Positions 8,027-18,467 of a stretch of 64,000 nt of DNA are shown piece after piece. The notes below the pieces were generated by a model. It was not told the origin of the DNA and searched no databases. It saw only the letters and a list, made by a program, of their open reading frames with translations. How positions within the stretch are numbered: position 1 is the stretch's first letter; each line of letters starts with the position of its first letter. Source of the stretch: Chromatiales bacterium (GTDB taxonomy: Bacteria > Pseudomonadota > Gammaproteobacteria > Poriferisulfidales > Oxydemutatoraceae); assembly GCA_014323925.1 (NCBI GenBank), contig JACONC010000001.1, positions 82,007 through 146,006 of the forward strand, in the 5' to 3' direction. Position numbers and translations under genes: made by a program.

Positions 8027-11000
8027 TGCCTAAGCGCAGCGATTTATCGGATGTTCTAATTATTGGTGCCGGTCCTATAGTGATTGGTCAGGCTTGCGAG
8101 TTTGATTATTCTGGTGTGCAAGCATGCAAGGCTTTGCGCGAAGAGGGTTATCGTGTGATCTTGGTCAACTCTAATCCGGCAACAATTATGACCGACCCTG
8201 ATACCGCCGACACTATCTATATAGAGCCTATAGAGTGGCGCACACTTGCAAAAATTATAGAAAAAGAAAAACCTGATGCCGTATTGCCGACTATGGGTGG
8301 TCAAACGGCATTGAATTGCGCAATTGACCTCAAGCGTGAAGGTGTGTTGGATAAATTCGGTGTGCAGTTAATTGGTGCTTCGTCGGATGCTATCCGCAAG
8401 GCTGAGGATCGTCAGTTATTTCGCAAGGCGATGGAACAGATCGGTTTGCAGAGTGCGCGCTCGGTTATAGTCAAGAATTGGCAACAGGCGCAAACAGCAA
8501 TGCAGCAGTTGGGTTTCCCAATCGTGCTTAGACCTTCATACACCTTAGGCGGTAGCGGTGGAGGTATCGCTTACAACGAAGTAGACTTTGAAAGTTTAGT
8601 CAAGCGCGGTTTAGCTTTGTCGCCTATTGGCGAGGTTTTGTTGGAAGAGTCGCTACTGGGTTGGAAGGAATTTGAAATAGAAGTGGTGCGCGACTGCAGT
8701 GATAATTGCATCGTCATTTGTTCTATCGAGAACTTCGATCCTATGGGAGTGCATACCGGTGACTCGATCACGGTAGCACCTGCACAAACCCTTACCGACA
8801 AAGAGTATCAAAAGATGCGCAATGCCTCTATTTCGGTGTTGCGTGAGATAGGTGTGGATACTGGGGGGGCAAATGTGCAGTTTGCAGTTAATCCCGAAAA
8901 CGGTTGTATGGTAGTCATAGAAATGAACCCGCGTGTGTCGCGCTCCTCGGCGCTAGCGTCGAAGGCGACTGGCTTCCCGATTGCTAAGGTAGCTGCAAAG
9001 TTGGCGGTTGGTTATAGTTTGGACGAACTACGGAATGAGATTACCGGCGATGCAATGCCGGCATCCTTTGAACCAACGATAGATTATGTGGTCACTAAGA
9101 TACCGCGCTTTGACTTTAATAAGTTTCCTCAAGCCTCCAATCATCTTACCACGCAGATGAAATCAGTCGGCGAAGCGATGGCCATTGGTCGGACATTTAA
9201 GGAATCCCTGCAAAAAGCGTTGAGTAGTTTGGAGTTGGGGTATGCTGGGCTTGCTTCGCTACAAGAAGAAAACGCAGATACTGATGCGCTCTTGCAATGT
9301 TTACAGGTTGCGACCTCCGAGCGTATACATTTGATCGCCGCTGCCCTGAGGGCAAATATTAATATAGATCGAATCTTTGCGCTGACCGCGATAGACCGGT
9401 GGTTTCTACATCAGATAGCAGAGATTGTTGACACTGAAAGAAAAATTAAAGAGGGTACATTGTCTATTTCGGATCGCCAATGTTTACTTGAACTTAAGCA
9501 GCAAGGTTTTGCTGATGCGCATATTGCGAAGTTACTAGCAGTGCGTGAGCACGAAGTCTACGAGCAGCGGCAAAGCTTCAACCTCAATGCCAGTTATAAA
9601 CGAGTGGATAGTTGTGCAGCTGAGTTTGATACAAAAACCGCTTATTTATATTCGTGCTACGATAAAGAATGTGAGGCACAGCCGAGTGCTAAGCAAAAAA
9701 TTATCATACTGGGCGGCGGTCCCAATCGTATCGGGCAAGGCATAGAGTTTGATTATTGTTGTGTGCATGCTTCGTTTGCGTTGCGCGAGGTCGGCTACGA
9801 GACGATCATGATCAACTGTAATCCTGAGACGGTTTCAACCGATTACGATATTTCCGACCGTCTTTATTTCGAACCGCTGGATTTTGAGCATGTCATGGAG
9901 GTAATCAAGACTGAGAGTCGCAATGGTGATCTGAAGGGCGTGGTTGTGCAGTATGGTGGTCAAACACCCTTGAACTTAACCCAGAGTTTGGCTGATGCAG
10001 GGGTACCCATCATCGGGAGTAGTGCTGATACCATCGCCTTGGCGGAGGATCGCAAACTTTTTCAGCAGTTAATACAACAGCTCGGATTGAAGCAACCACC
10101 TAGCGGTGTTGCACTCACCGAATCAGAGGCTTTAGATATCGCTGCTCGCATAGGGTATCCAATTATAGTTAGGCCTTCGTTCGTATTGGGTGGCCGTGCA
10201 ATGAAGATCGTATACGACGAAGCTGAGCTCAAGCACTATATGTTGGAGGCAACTCAAGTATCTAAGGACAAGCCGGTGTTGATCGACCACTTTTTATCCG
10301 ATGCGATAGAAGTTGATGTAGATGCTATCTGCGATGGTCAGAATGTGTTGGTCGGTGGCATCATGCAACACATAGAACAAGCTGGGGTACATTCAGGTGA
10401 TTCGGCGTGTTCCATTCCACCTTATTCTTTGCCTATTGCTGTGCAGAGTGAACTCACTCGACAGATGAAAGTAATTGCACTAGCACTCAATATTAAAGGA
10501 TTGATGAATGCACAATTTGCTATAAAGGGTGATGCAGTTTATGTGATAGAAGTTAACCCTCGTGCCTCACGCACGGTGCCGTTCGTCTCCAAAGCTATAG
10601 GTTTGCCGCTTGCTAAAATTGCTGCGCGTTGTATGGTGGATATAGATTTGAAAGAGCAAGGCTTTGTTGAAAACGACGAGGGTGTTTATGTAGTCAAGCA
10701 GTCGGCGCCAAGTTCTTTTCGTTTTGCGGTCAAGGAAGCAGTTTTTCCATTTAATAAATTTGTCGGTGTTGATCCTATTTTAGGACCTGAGATGCGTTCC
10801 ACTGGAGAGGTCATGGGCAGCGGTAAAAGTTTTGGTGAGGCTTACGCTAAAGCACAACTAGCGGCCGGCAACAAGCTACCGCGCAGTGGTACAGTGATGA
10901 TCAGCGTGCGTGATGCCGACAAAAAGGCAGTGTTGGAAATAGCGCAAAGTTTAATAGTCAAAGGTTTTGAGTTGGCAGCAACCCACGGCACGCAGCGCGC

Positions 11001-11259
11001 GCTCACTGATGCCGGTATAGTATGCCGGCCAGTCTATAAAGTCATTGAAGGGCTACGTCCCAATGTCGTTGATTTGATAGAGCAAGGACAAGTCTCTTTG
11101 GTTATTAACACCACCGAAGGCCGACAAGCGATCACTGACTCTCTAACTATACGCAGCAGCGCGGTACAAAATAGAGTATGCTACACTACTACAATCGCCG
11201 GAGCCTGCGCAATCGTAGAAGCACTGGAAGCCGCAGACTACGATGTGTATAGTTTATGA
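8026..11259 (+). CDS. carB: Carbamoyl-phosphate synthase large subunit
   Basis: This 1077-residue protein has the full CarB layout: two homologous halves, each a pre-ATP-grasp plus ATP-grasp domain, and a C-terminal MGS-like allosteric domain from about residue 940. The first half begins with [22 protein letters not shown] and the second with [20 protein letters not shown] near residue 560, the duplicated nucleotide-binding motifs. It makes carbamoyl phosphate from bicarbonate, two ATP and the ammonia delivered by CarA. The stop codon lies inside a 13-bp tandem repeat (see separate entry). Confidence 0.97.
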   Translation: MPKRSDLSDVLIIGAGPIVIGQACEFDYSGVQACKALREEGYRVILVNSNPATIMTDPDTADTIYIEPIEWRTLAKIIEKEKPDAVLPTMGGQTALNCAIDLKREGVLDKFGVQLIGASSDAIRKAEDRQLFRKAMEQIGLQSARSVIVKNWQQAQTAMQQLGFPIVLRPSYTLGGSGGGIAYNEVDFESLVKRGLALSPIGEVLLEESLLGWKEFEIEVVRDCSDNCIVICSIENFDPMGVHTGDSITVAPAQTLTDKEYQKMRNASISVLREIGVDTGGANVQFAVNPENGCMVVIEMNPRVSRSSALASKATGFPIAKVAAKLAVGYSLDELRNEITGDAMPASFEPTIDYVVTKIPRFDFNKFPQASNHLTTQMKSVGEAMAIGRTFKESLQKALSSLELGYAGLASLQEENADTDALLQCLQVATSERIHLIAAALRANINIDRIFALTAIDRWFLHQIAEIVDTERKIKEGTLSISDRQCLLELKQQGFADAHIAKLLAVREHEVYEQRQSFNLNASYKRVDSCAAEFDTKTAYLYSCYDKECEAQPSAKQKIIILGGGPNRIGQGIEFDYCCVHASFALREVGYETIMINCNPETVSTDYDISDRLYFEPLDFEHVMEVIKTESRNGDLKGVVVQYGGQTPLNLTQSLADAGVPIIGSSADTIALAEDRKLFQQLIQQLGLKQPPSGVALTESEALDIAARIGYPIIVRPSFVLGGRAMKIVYDEAELKHYMLEATQVSKDKPVLIDHFLSDAIEVDVDAICDGQNVLVGGIMQHIEQAGVHSGDSACSIPPYSLPIAVQSELTRQMKVIALALNIKGLMNAQFAIKGDAVYVIEVNPRASRTVPFVSKAIGLPLAKIAARCMVDIDLKEQGFVENDEGVYVVKQSAPSSFRFAVKEAVFPFNKFVGVDPILGPEMRSTGEVMGSGKSFGEAYAKAQLAAGNKLPRSGTVMISVRDADKKAVLEIAQSLIVKGFELAATHGTQRALTDAGIVCRPVYKVIEGLRPNVVDLIEQGQVSLVINTTEGRQAITDSLTIRSSAVQNRVCYTTTIAGACAIVEALEAADYDVYSL

Positions 11260-11291
11260 TGTGGGTTTATGATGCGGGCTTATGGTGCTGG
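11253..11291. repeat. Three 13-bp tandem units spanning the carB stop
   Basis: Units at 11253-11265, 11266-11278 and 11279-11291 share the pattern tttatgatgYggg; the third is degenerate. The first unit contains the carB TGA (11257-11259), so the duplication has copied the end of the gene downstream without altering the protein. Confidence 0.8.
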
Positions 11292-11369
11292 ATGTTTCAG
11301 CGTATAACAGGTTTATGGCATAACAATGGATGGTTGGCATCTAGTATGCCTAGCTAAAGAGGTCACGAT

Positions 11370-12635
11370 ATGAAACTGGAAACTATTGCGGTACACAGTG
11401 GCTACGAATGTGAAGCGACGACGCGAGCTGCGGTCACACCAATTTATCAAACCGCTTCTTATACATTTAGAGACACCCAGCACGGCGCTGATTTGTTTGA
11501 TTTGAAAGAGGTTGGGAATATCTATACGCGAATTATGAACCCGACGACTGATGTTTTGGAAAAACGGATCGCAGCGATGGAAGGCGGAGTCGGGGCGTTG
11601 GCGCTTTCATCCGGTATGGCAGCTATAACTGATGCGATACTCACGATCACTAGTAGCGGCGATAACATTATTTCTACCAGCCAGCTCTACGGTGGGACTT
11701 ATAATTTATTTGCGCATACATTGCCGCGCTTGGGTATAGAAGTCCGCTTTACTGAGGATGAGAAGATAACCGATTTGGTCGACGATAAAACCAAATTGGT
11801 TTTTTGTGAGTCGCTAGGCAATCCGGCGGGTAATGTTTGCGATTTGGTGACACTGGCTGATAATTGCCATCAGTGCGGTATTGTTTTAGTCGTTGACAAC
11901 ACAGTACCGACACCGTGTCTGTGTCGTCCTTTTGAACACGGAGCTGATATCGTCGTCCATTCGTTGACTAAGTATATCGGTGGCCACGGCAATAGCATCG
12001 GTGGTATCATCGTCGATTCGGGACGCTTCCCGTGGACCGAACACGCCGACCGTTATTCGGTGCTGATAGAGCCCGATCCGTCGTATCACGGTGTTAGTTA
12101 TACTGAAACTATGGGTACAGCCGCTTATATAGCCAGGGCGCGCGTTGTGCCACTACGCAATATGGGTGGCGCATTATCTCCGCAGAATAGCTTTTATTTT
12201 TTGCAAGGTTTGGAAACTATGCCGCTACGAGTAGAAAGACATTGTGCTAACGCGCTTGCGGTCGCCCGCTATCTACAATCACACGCAGGTGTGCAATGGG
12301 TTAATTATGCAGGCTTAGACGACCATCCTGATAAAGCATTGGTAGATAGCTATTTGAGCGGCAAGGCTTCCGGTATCCTGAGTTTTGGTATTAAAGGCGG
12401 ATCTGCAGCAGGCGCAAAATTCATTGATGCTCTGCAGCTGATATTGCGCCTTGTCAATATCGGTGATGTTCGCTCATTAGCGTGTCATCCTGCTACGACG
12501 ACGCATCGTCAACTCACTAACGATGAACTTAAACGCGCCGGTGTGTCGGCAGATCTTGTGCGATTATCAATAGGCATAGAGCATATAGACGACATCCTTG
12601 AAGATATAGAACAAGCCCTTGCTAAAACCGCATAA
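11370..12635 (+). CDS. metY: O-acetylhomoserine aminocarboxypropyltransferase / cysteine-synthase-like (MetY)
   Basis: This is a 421-residue PLP enzyme of the Cys/Met metabolism family. ETIAVHSGYECEATTRAAVTPIYQTASY is the MetY/MetZ N-terminus. SLTKYIGGHGNSIGG holds the PLP lysine, followed by the long insertion and the LACHPATTTHRQL segment typical of O-acetylhomoserine sulfhydrylases. It makes homocysteine from O-acetylhomoserine and sulfide, giving direct-sulfhydrylation methionine synthesis. It stands alone between carB and a convergent pmbA. The length is normal (about 420-430). Confidence 0.92.
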   Translation: MKLETIAVHSGYECEATTRAAVTPIYQTASYTFRDTQHGADLFDLKEVGNIYTRIMNPTTDVLEKRIAAMEGGVGALALSSGMAAITDAILTITSSGDNIISTSQLYGGTYNLFAHTLPRLGIEVRFTEDEKITDLVDDKTKLVFCESLGNPAGNVCDLVTLADNCHQCGIVLVVDNTVPTPCLCRPFEHGADIVVHSLTKYIGGHGNSIGGIIVDSGRFPWTEHADRYSVLIEPDPSYHGVSYTETMGTAAYIARARVVPLRNMGGALSPQNSFYFLQGLETMPLRVERHCANALAVARYLQSHAGVQWVNYAGLDDHPDKALVDSYLSGKASGILSFGIKGGSAAGAKFIDALQLILRLVNIGDVRSLACHPATTTHRQLTNDELKRAGVSADLVRLSIGIEHIDDILEDIEQALAKTA

Positions 12636-12641
12636 AAGCGT

Positions 12642-12692
12642 ACACATTCTCTACATTGCATCGGTTAGTAAGTGTAGAAAGGGTGTTTTTTT
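12642..12692 (+). terminator. Probable rho-independent terminator after metY
   Basis: An imperfect stem (ACAC..TCTACA at 12642-12655 pairing with the TGTAGA...GTGT stretch ending at 12685) runs directly into seven T residues at 12686-12692. It lies 7 bases after the metY stop and before the convergent pmbA. Confidence 0.6.
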
Positions 12693-12723
12693 GTATAGAA
12701 AGTGAGGGTTGGGGGAACTTGAT

Positions 12724-14073
12724 TTAGATTCCCGATATTGCCATTTCACCGATGAGTATAGATCCACAACGGATGTTGTGTCGTTCGTCGGTGTCGTTGC
12801 CTAGTGCAACGATATTAGCATACATTTTGCGCAGGTTATCGGCAATGGTGATCTCCTCTACCGGATGATCTATTTTCCCGTTTTCTACCCAAAAGCCTGA
12901 GGCTCCCCTTGAATAATCACCCGTGATTTGGTTGACTCCCATGCCGATGAGTTCGGTGACGACTAAGCCTTTGTTCATTTCTTTGACTAATCCTTCAAAA
13001 CTTTGATGCCCGCCGTCTACAGTTACATTTCTTAATCCGCCGCCGTTAGCGGTGGTTTGCATGGCTAGGCGACGCGCTGCGTAGCTGTCTAATATGTAGT
13101 TTTTAACGACACCGTTAGCGACGATAACCTGATCTCGGGTGGCAACACCTTCATCGTCGAAAGGCGCACTGTACAGGCCACCTGGTTGGCGTGGTTGTTC
13201 CACTAGCTGCACGAACTCAGGAAATACTCTGGTGTTCAGAGTATCAGGTAAAAACGAAGTCCCTTTATATAATGCTCCGCCGCTGATTGCGGAGGTGAAA
13301 TGTCCGATTAGTGAGATTGCGGTTTCAGGGGTAAACAACACTGGGACTTTGCAGCTATGCACTTTGCTTGCATCTAGTCGCTGTATGGCGCGTTGCGCTG
13401 CAAGTCGGCCGATCACTTCTATTGATTGTAAATGTTGTGCATTGCGTCGATTATCAAACCACATGTCGCGTTGCATAGCTCCATTGCGTCCTGCGACCAC
13501 CGAACACGAGATACTGTGCCGAGTGCCTTGATACGCAGCATTGAAATTGTGGGTGTTGCCATAGCAATAAGTGCTCTGGGTGGTTGATAGCTGTGCGCCT
13601 TCGGAATTGACTATCAAAGGCTCGGCGCGAGCAATGGCTTCACATTCGCCGACGAGTTCAATGGCATCGGCGGTATCTATAGTCCACGGATGGTAGAGCT
13701 GTAAATCGGGTATCTCAACAGCCATATCAGTTGCGTCCGCAAGTCCTGCATAGCTATCCTCGCCAGTATATTTTGCTATGTTGATGGCTTCTGTGACGAG
13801 CTTTGCAATATCTGCAGGTGCGAAGCCGCTAGCTTCGGCAGTGCCGGTGCGATTCCCTAAGTAAACGGTTAAGCATAGGCCTTGGTCGCGACCGTGTTCT
13901 AGGGTATCTATGTCTCCCATACGTACTGCGACAGATAGGTTTTGACTGGTTGATGCCGAAACTTCTGCTGCAGTTGCACCACTTCGTTGTGCTCGTTCTA
14001 AAATATCGGCTACTATTTCTTTAAGATGTTGTGGCGTTTTAGTTGTTATTAAATCGGAGTGTGCTGCTTTCAA
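12724..14073 (-). CDS. pmbA: Metalloprotease-family protein PmbA/TldE
   Basis: PmbA (TldE) partners TldD in a heterodimeric metalloprotease that processes small peptides such as microcin B17 precursor and CcdA. I place the start at a TTG at 14073, which overlaps the tldD stop (TTGA) and has a GGAGGA Shine-Dalgarno 8 bases upstream. This gives 449 residues, as in E. coli (450). Longer starts would read through tldD in another frame. Family features visible are SFLPDTLNTRVFPEFV and LIGMGVNQITGDYSRGASGFWVENG. As expected, it lacks the HExxxH metal site, which is in TldD. Confidence 0.92.
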   Translation of the reverse strand: MKAAHSDLITTKTPQHLKEIVADILERAQRSGATAAEVSASTSQNLSVAVRMGDIDTLEHGRDQGLCLTVYLGNRTGTAEASGFAPADIAKLVTEAINIAKYTGEDSYAGLADATDMAVEIPDLQLYHPWTIDTADAIELVGECEAIARAEPLIVNSEGAQLSTTQSTYCYGNTHNFNAAYQGTRHSISCSVVAGRNGAMQRDMWFDNRRNAQHLQSIEVIGRLAAQRAIQRLDASKVHSCKVPVLFTPETAISLIGHFTSAISGGALYKGTSFLPDTLNTRVFPEFVQLVEQPRQPGGLYSAPFDDEGVATRDQVIVANGVVKNYILDSYAARRLAMQTTANGGGLRNVTVDGGHQSFEGLVKEMNKGLVVTELIGMGVNQITGDYSRGASGFWVENGKIDHPVEEITIADNLRKMYANIVALGNDTDERHNIRCGSILIGEMAISGI

Positions 14074-15512
14074 ATATCGGTTCCTCCGACTGTCATACCG
14101 TCTACGCGTAATGTCGGTTGACCCACACCGACTGGCACTAATTGTCCGTGCTTGCCGCAAGAACCGACTCCGTCATCTAGTTTCGTATCATTGCCGACCA
14201 TCGTGACCTTAGTCAAGATATCAGGCCCGTGTCCGATCAACGAGATACCTTTGAGCGGTGCACCGACGCGACCGTTTTCTATGCGGTAGGCTTCGCTTGC
14301 CGAAAAGACAAATTTACCGGAAGTAATATCTACCTGTCCACCGCCGAAATTAACTGCATAGATACCTTTGTCTACTGAACCTATAATCTCGTCCGCACTA
14401 TGTTGTCCGTTGAGCATGTAAGTGTTCGTCATTCTCGGCATCGGCAAATGCGCATACGATTGCCTTCGCCCATTGCCAGTCGGTTTGGTGTTCATCAAGC
14501 GAGCATTAGTTTTATCCTGCATGTAAGTTTTGAGTATGCCTTTTTCTATCAGTGTGGTGCATTGTGTCGCGGTACCTTCGTCGTCTATGTTCAAAGAGCC
14601 ACGTCGCCCGCTAAGCGTGCCGTCGTCAACGACTGTCACCTCAGTGGTTGCAACGCGCTCGCCGATGCGATTTGAAAATGCCGAAGTCCCTTTGCGACAA
14701 AAATCTCCTTCTAATCCATGACCGATTGCTTCGTGTAATAGTACGCCCGGCCAGCCTGGACCTAAGACGACAACCATCTCACCAGCCGGAGCGGCTACTG
14801 CCTCCAAGTTGAGCAGTGCCAGTCTCACCGCTTCGCCAACGATGACCTCAGGTTTGTGTGTAGCCAATAATTCTGGGTAGCTAAAACGACCACCAGCACC
14901 GGCATAGCCGGATTCTCTTTTATCTTTATCTGCTACCACCACCGCAACATTAAGACGCACTAGCGGTCTTATATCAGCAGCCCAAGTGCCGTCCGATGAT
15001 ACGACCAATACCACATCGTAGCTGGCTAGCAAAGAGGCTATGACTTGCTTGATGCGTGGGTCTGCTTGTCGAGCCTGTGCGTCTATCGTATAAAGCAAAT
15101 CAGTTTTGTCTTGCGCTTGCATACTCGCCAGCGGGTCGTCAGAACCGTAGAGTTTTTGGATATTGTCAGATTTCCAGCTTTGCAGTGCACCGACATTACC
15201 AGAGCGCGCAATGTATCGTACTGTTTGACTCGCTGCGGTTAAAGACGGCATAACAATTTCGTTGGCATAAGCAAAGCCAGTCTTCTCACCGCTGACTGCT
15301 CGTACGCCTACACCTCTATCCAGACTAAAGTCGCCTTCTTTAACGATACCGTCCTCTAAAGACCATGCCTCTCTGCGTCCGTGCTGAAAATAGAGCTCTG
15401 CTTGGTCAACCCCCGGCACCATCAATGAGGATAAAACTTTTTGCAAATGGTGTTCGTCTATTTCGGCTGGGGCGAGTAAATCTTGTTTTGCGATATCAAG
15501 TGCTTGTTCCAT
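14070..15512 (-). CDS. tldD: Metalloprotease TldD
   Basis: The 480-residue product matches TldD. LLHEAIGHGLEGDFCRKG carries the HExxxH zinc motif (near residue 255), followed by the DEGT...TTLIEKGILKTYM segment and a terminal LRVDGMTVGGTDI. It forms the active subunit of the TldD/TldE protease in the cytoplasm. It is the first gene of a two-gene operon and overlaps pmbA by 4 bases. No toxin or antitoxin substrate gene is adjacent. Confidence 0.94.
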   Translation of the reverse strand: MEQALDIAKQDLLAPAEIDEHHLQKVLSSLMVPGVDQAELYFQHGRREAWSLEDGIVKEGDFSLDRGVGVRAVSGEKTGFAYANEIVMPSLTAASQTVRYIARSGNVGALQSWKSDNIQKLYGSDDPLASMQAQDKTDLLYTIDAQARQADPRIKQVIASLLASYDVVLVVSSDGTWAADIRPLVRLNVAVVVADKDKRESGYAGAGGRFSYPELLATHKPEVIVGEAVRLALLNLEAVAAPAGEMVVVLGPGWPGVLLHEAIGHGLEGDFCRKGTSAFSNRIGERVATTEVTVVDDGTLSGRRGSLNIDDEGTATQCTTLIEKGILKTYMQDKTNARLMNTKPTGNGRRQSYAHLPMPRMTNTYMLNGQHSADEIIGSVDKGIYAVNFGGGQVDITSGKFVFSASEAYRIENGRVGAPLKGISLIGHGPDILTKVTMVGNDTKLDDGVGSCGKHGQLVPVGVGQPTLRVDGMTVGGTDI

Positions 15513-15671
15513 AGTGATAGGCTCGGGAAAATTAGCTGTGTGCGTTATAAATATTCAAAAAATCAAAAGTTGCGTGGCTGTTAATATCTGTTATTATAAC
15601 TGCAAACCTCTATAACAAATCACTTTTAAGCACAAAACATTTATCATCAATAATATAAGGAGGACTTAAAG

Positions 15672-17309
15672 ATGGCTTCTGTAAAAGCTGAGCCTGGCCA
15701 CAAAAAGTATGATGATTTGATTGACGAGATGAAAGAAGGTCAGATTCAAATCCCAAAATTTCAACGCGACCTTGTTTGGAGCATAGACAAAACTGCTGAT
15801 TTATTGGATAGTATCCTAAAAGGATACCCAATTGGAACATTCATTCTCTGGGAGCCGAAGGAGAGATTCGATCAGGTGAAAAAGATCGGTGATTGGTCGC
15901 TCCCAGAAATACCGGAAGGTAAAAGCGTGAATTATGTGTTAGATGGACAACAACGAATTGTTTCGCTTTATGCTGTTTATCAAGGTAAGAGCATTACAAA
16001 GTCTGGCAAAAAAACAGCAACTGATTATAAAAAAATCGTGGTTAATCTTGATAAGGATGCACTGGCGAGCGATGCAAAGATAGTAACCGCCAAGAGAGTC
16101 AAAGGAAAGAGAAGTATTTCGCTTCACAAAGTTCTAAAATTTGATATTACTAAACCTGAAAAACTAGAGGAGAATGTCAGTCCCGATGAGATAGGTATGA
16201 TAGCCCAGTACCAAAAAAAAATTGAGAATTATCTATTTTCTATTATATTCCTCAAACAAGCAGATATTGACTTAGCTGTAGAAGTTTTCAATCGTATCAA
16301 CACAACTGGTAAACAGCTAACACCTTTTGAAATTATGTCAGCAAAAACTTACGATGAAGGACGGGGATTTGATATGCAGGACAGATGGGATAAGCTAGTT
16401 AAGAAGGAGAATGAGTATGGATTAAAAGATTACAACGGAATATCAAACATGGTTATTTTATATTTATTATCTCTGCTAATTAGTCCTAGCACAGAATGTA
16501 AAGCTAAGACTATCTATTCGCTGAAAAAGGATGATATTATTGATAAATGGGATGCTGTAATAGATGCCCTAAAATGTGCCATAGGAGATTTCCAATCATA
16601 TTATAAAATTCCAGTATCTCGTATACTACCCTATGATTATTTACTAGTACCTTTTGCTTACTTTTTTCACAAAAACGAAAATCAACAACCGAATTATCAA
16701 CAAAGAAAATGGCTTGACCAATATTTTTGGTCCGCTGCTTTATCAGGTCGTTATTCAGGTCCTGTACAAACAAATTTAGCACAAGATGTTAGAGATATTC
16801 AAAAAATTTTGCATGACAATTATCCTGAAATTAGATACAAAGATAACATTCGAATAGCTCCACAGACACTCATAGAAACCCAATTCAATAAATCAAGCAG
16901 TTATTGCAAAGCGGTACTTTGTCTGTTGGCATCTAAAGAACCGCATAACTTCGATCGTAGTGGCAAAGTGATTCTTGATAATTCATTTCTTCAACAGTCC
17001 AACAGTAAAAATGATCATCATTTTTTCCCTAAGGCTGCCTTAAAAAGCAAAGGTATTTCCAATGAGAATAGCCTAATGAATATTACACTTATTAGCGATG
17101 ACCTCAATAAAAATGTAATTGGCTCAAAATGGCCGTCCAATTATATTGCTGGATTTAAAGAGGAAAACACTGAGATAGATAGTATTTTGGAGACTCACTT
17201 CATAAAACAAAATGGTTTTGGAATTGAAAATGATGATTATAAGACTTTCTTAGAAGCTAGAGCAAAACTAATATCTGCGGCATTGAAATCTAAAATTGAC
17301 TCTGATTAG
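15672..17309 (+). CDS. DUF262 / GmrSD-like restriction-associated protein
   Basis: The 545-residue protein has an N-terminal DUF262 domain: FQRDLVWS at residues 30-37 and the signature DGQQR at 91-95, a ParB/Srx-like nucleotide-hydrolysing fold. The C-terminus carries an HNH-like segment, NDHHFFPKAAL, near residue 450, as in DUF1524. This architecture is shared with type IV restriction enzymes such as GmrSD and other phage-defence nucleases. It has a strong AGGAGG site 9 bases before the ATG. It is noticeably more A-rich than its neighbours and sits between two conserved housekeeping blocks (tldD and yrbG), so it was probably acquired horizontally. Whether it acts on modified DNA is not known. 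Confidence 0.8.
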   Translation: MASVKAEPGHKKYDDLIDEMKEGQIQIPKFQRDLVWSIDKTADLLDSILKGYPIGTFILWEPKERFDQVKKIGDWSLPEIPEGKSVNYVLDGQQRIVSLYAVYQGKSITKSGKKTATDYKKIVVNLDKDALASDAKIVTAKRVKGKRSISLHKVLKFDITKPEKLEENVSPDEIGMIAQYQKKIENYLFSIIFLKQADIDLAVEVFNRINTTGKQLTPFEIMSAKTYDEGRGFDMQDRWDKLVKKENEYGLKDYNGISNMVILYLLSLLISPSTECKAKTIYSLKKDDIIDKWDAVIDALKCAIGDFQSYYKIPVSRILPYDYLLVPFAYFFHKNENQQPNYQQRKWLDQYFWSAALSGRYSGPVQTNLAQDVRDIQKILHDNYPEIRYKDNIRIAPQTLIETQFNKSSSYCKAVLCLLASKEPHNFDRSGKVILDNSFLQQSNSKNDHHFFPKAALKSKGISNENSLMNITLISDDLNKNVIGSKWPSNYIAGFKEENTEIDSILETHFIKQNGFGIENDDYKTFLEARAKLISAALKSKIDSD

Positions 17310-17333
17310 ATAAATAGCCGTAGTAAAGTTACC

Positions 17334-17367
17334 ATTATTTAACTGAGGCTAGTCGAGGTTAAATAGT
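17334..17367. other. Inverted repeat after the DUF262 gene
   Basis: ATTATTTAAC at 17334-17343 is matched 9 of 10 by the reverse complement of GTTAAATAGT at 17358-17367, with a 14-base loop. No T-run follows on the plus strand, so it is not a classical terminator. It may mark the edge of the inserted gene or be an RNA 3' end. Confidence 0.45.
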
Positions 17368-17432
17368 AAGGAAAATAAAAGTAAGCATGTTTCTATTTTG
17401 GCGTGTAAGCCTAGGTCGGTGATTTTATACAT

Positions 17433-18446
17433 ATGTTGCTCCAATTATTTGTTTTCTTAGCAGGTTTGGCTTTAATTATTTGGTCGGCGAATCTGCTCAT
17501 CAAAGGTGCGGTAGGCATTGCACAACGCTACCGGATTTCCGAGTTGATTATCGGCATGGTCATCGTTGGTTTGGGCACTTCGGCACCTGAGTTTTTCGTT
17601 TCTATGCTGGCGGCATTGCAAGGCTCCACCGAAGTTGCGCTGGGCAATGCGATTGGTTCTAATATCGCAAATATAGGCTTGGGTTTGGGGTTGGCTGCGC
17701 TGGTCGTGCCGATATATATCAAGCGACCGATCTTGTATAAGAAATTTATCATGTTGGGTGTCGCTATCGTCGCAGTATGGTGGTTGGCGATGGATAGTCG
17801 GCTGGATTGGGGAGATACTCTAGTGTTGCTTAGTACACTTGGGCAGACAACCGCAGTGCAGGCAAATTTTGAACTTGACATCAAAGACGGCTTACTTTTG
17901 TGGTTGACATTATTCGTGCTGATGTATTGGATGGTGTGTACCGCAGATGCATACGAGGACGACGGACAGCAGCGGCATCACGCTGGTTGGTTGCATATTA
18001 TAATAGGCTCCGCTATATTGGTGGTAGCAGCGGAATTGATAGTTTGGTCGGCGGTCGGCATCGCCAACCGTTTCGGAGTCAGTGAATTATTGGTCGGTTT
18101 GACGATGACTGCACTGGGCACTAGCTTGCCTGAGATAGTTACCTCAATAGTGAGTGCCTGGAAAAAACGCGAGGATATTGCAGTAGGCAATATTTTGGGT
18201 TCTAATTTATTCAACGGCTTAGGTGTTATTGGAGCGATTGCTATAGTCGGCGGCGGACAGATGAGCAACGAGATATTGTATAGAGACTTTCTGGTAAGTG
18301 CAGTGATAACCATACTACTACTGGTATTGTTCCTGGCTCCGCCGCGCTACAGCTTGTATCGCTTCAAAGGGGTATTGATATTGATTTTTTTTAGCGCCTA
18401 TATAGCTTTGCTTTATCACCAAGAAGTCAGTTTGGTATTAAAATAG
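17433..18446 (+). CDS. yrbG: Calcium/sodium antiporter (YrbG family)
   Basis: This is a 337-residue polytopic inner-membrane protein with the two inverted repeats of the Na/Ca exchanger superfamily: GLGTSAPEFFVSMLAA near residue 46 and ALGTSLPEIVTSIVSA near 227, each followed by an aspartate/asparagine GNxxGSN motif (GNAIGSN, GNILGSN). These form the ion-binding centre. yrbG directly upstream of kdsD is the conserved gammaproteobacterial order at the head of the KDO/LPS-transport operon. Only 21 bases separate the two genes. Confidence 0.93.
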   Translation: MLLQLFVFLAGLALIIWSANLLIKGAVGIAQRYRISELIIGMVIVGLGTSAPEFFVSMLAALQGSTEVALGNAIGSNIANIGLGLGLAALVVPIYIKRPILYKKFIMLGVAIVAVWWLAMDSRLDWGDTLVLLSTLGQTTAVQANFELDIKDGLLLWLTLFVLMYWMVCTADAYEDDGQQRHHAGWLHIIIGSAILVVAAELIVWSAVGIANRFGVSELLVGLTMTALGTSLPEIVTSIVSAWKKREDIAVGNILGSNLFNGLGVIGAIAIVGGGQMSNEILYRDFLVSAVITILLLVLFLAPPRYSLYRFKGVLILIFFSAYIALLYHQEVSLVLK

Positions 18447-18467
18447 ATTTTTTGAACGGACTATTTT

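Noticed and set aside
13139-13531. 130-codon ORF on the plus strand opposite pmbA
   Set aside because: It is a shadow of pmbA, with no start signal and unlikely composition.
14074-14160. Longer start for pmbA
   Set aside because: It would overlap 90 bases of tldD. A TTG at 14073 with a GGAGGA site gives the normal family length.
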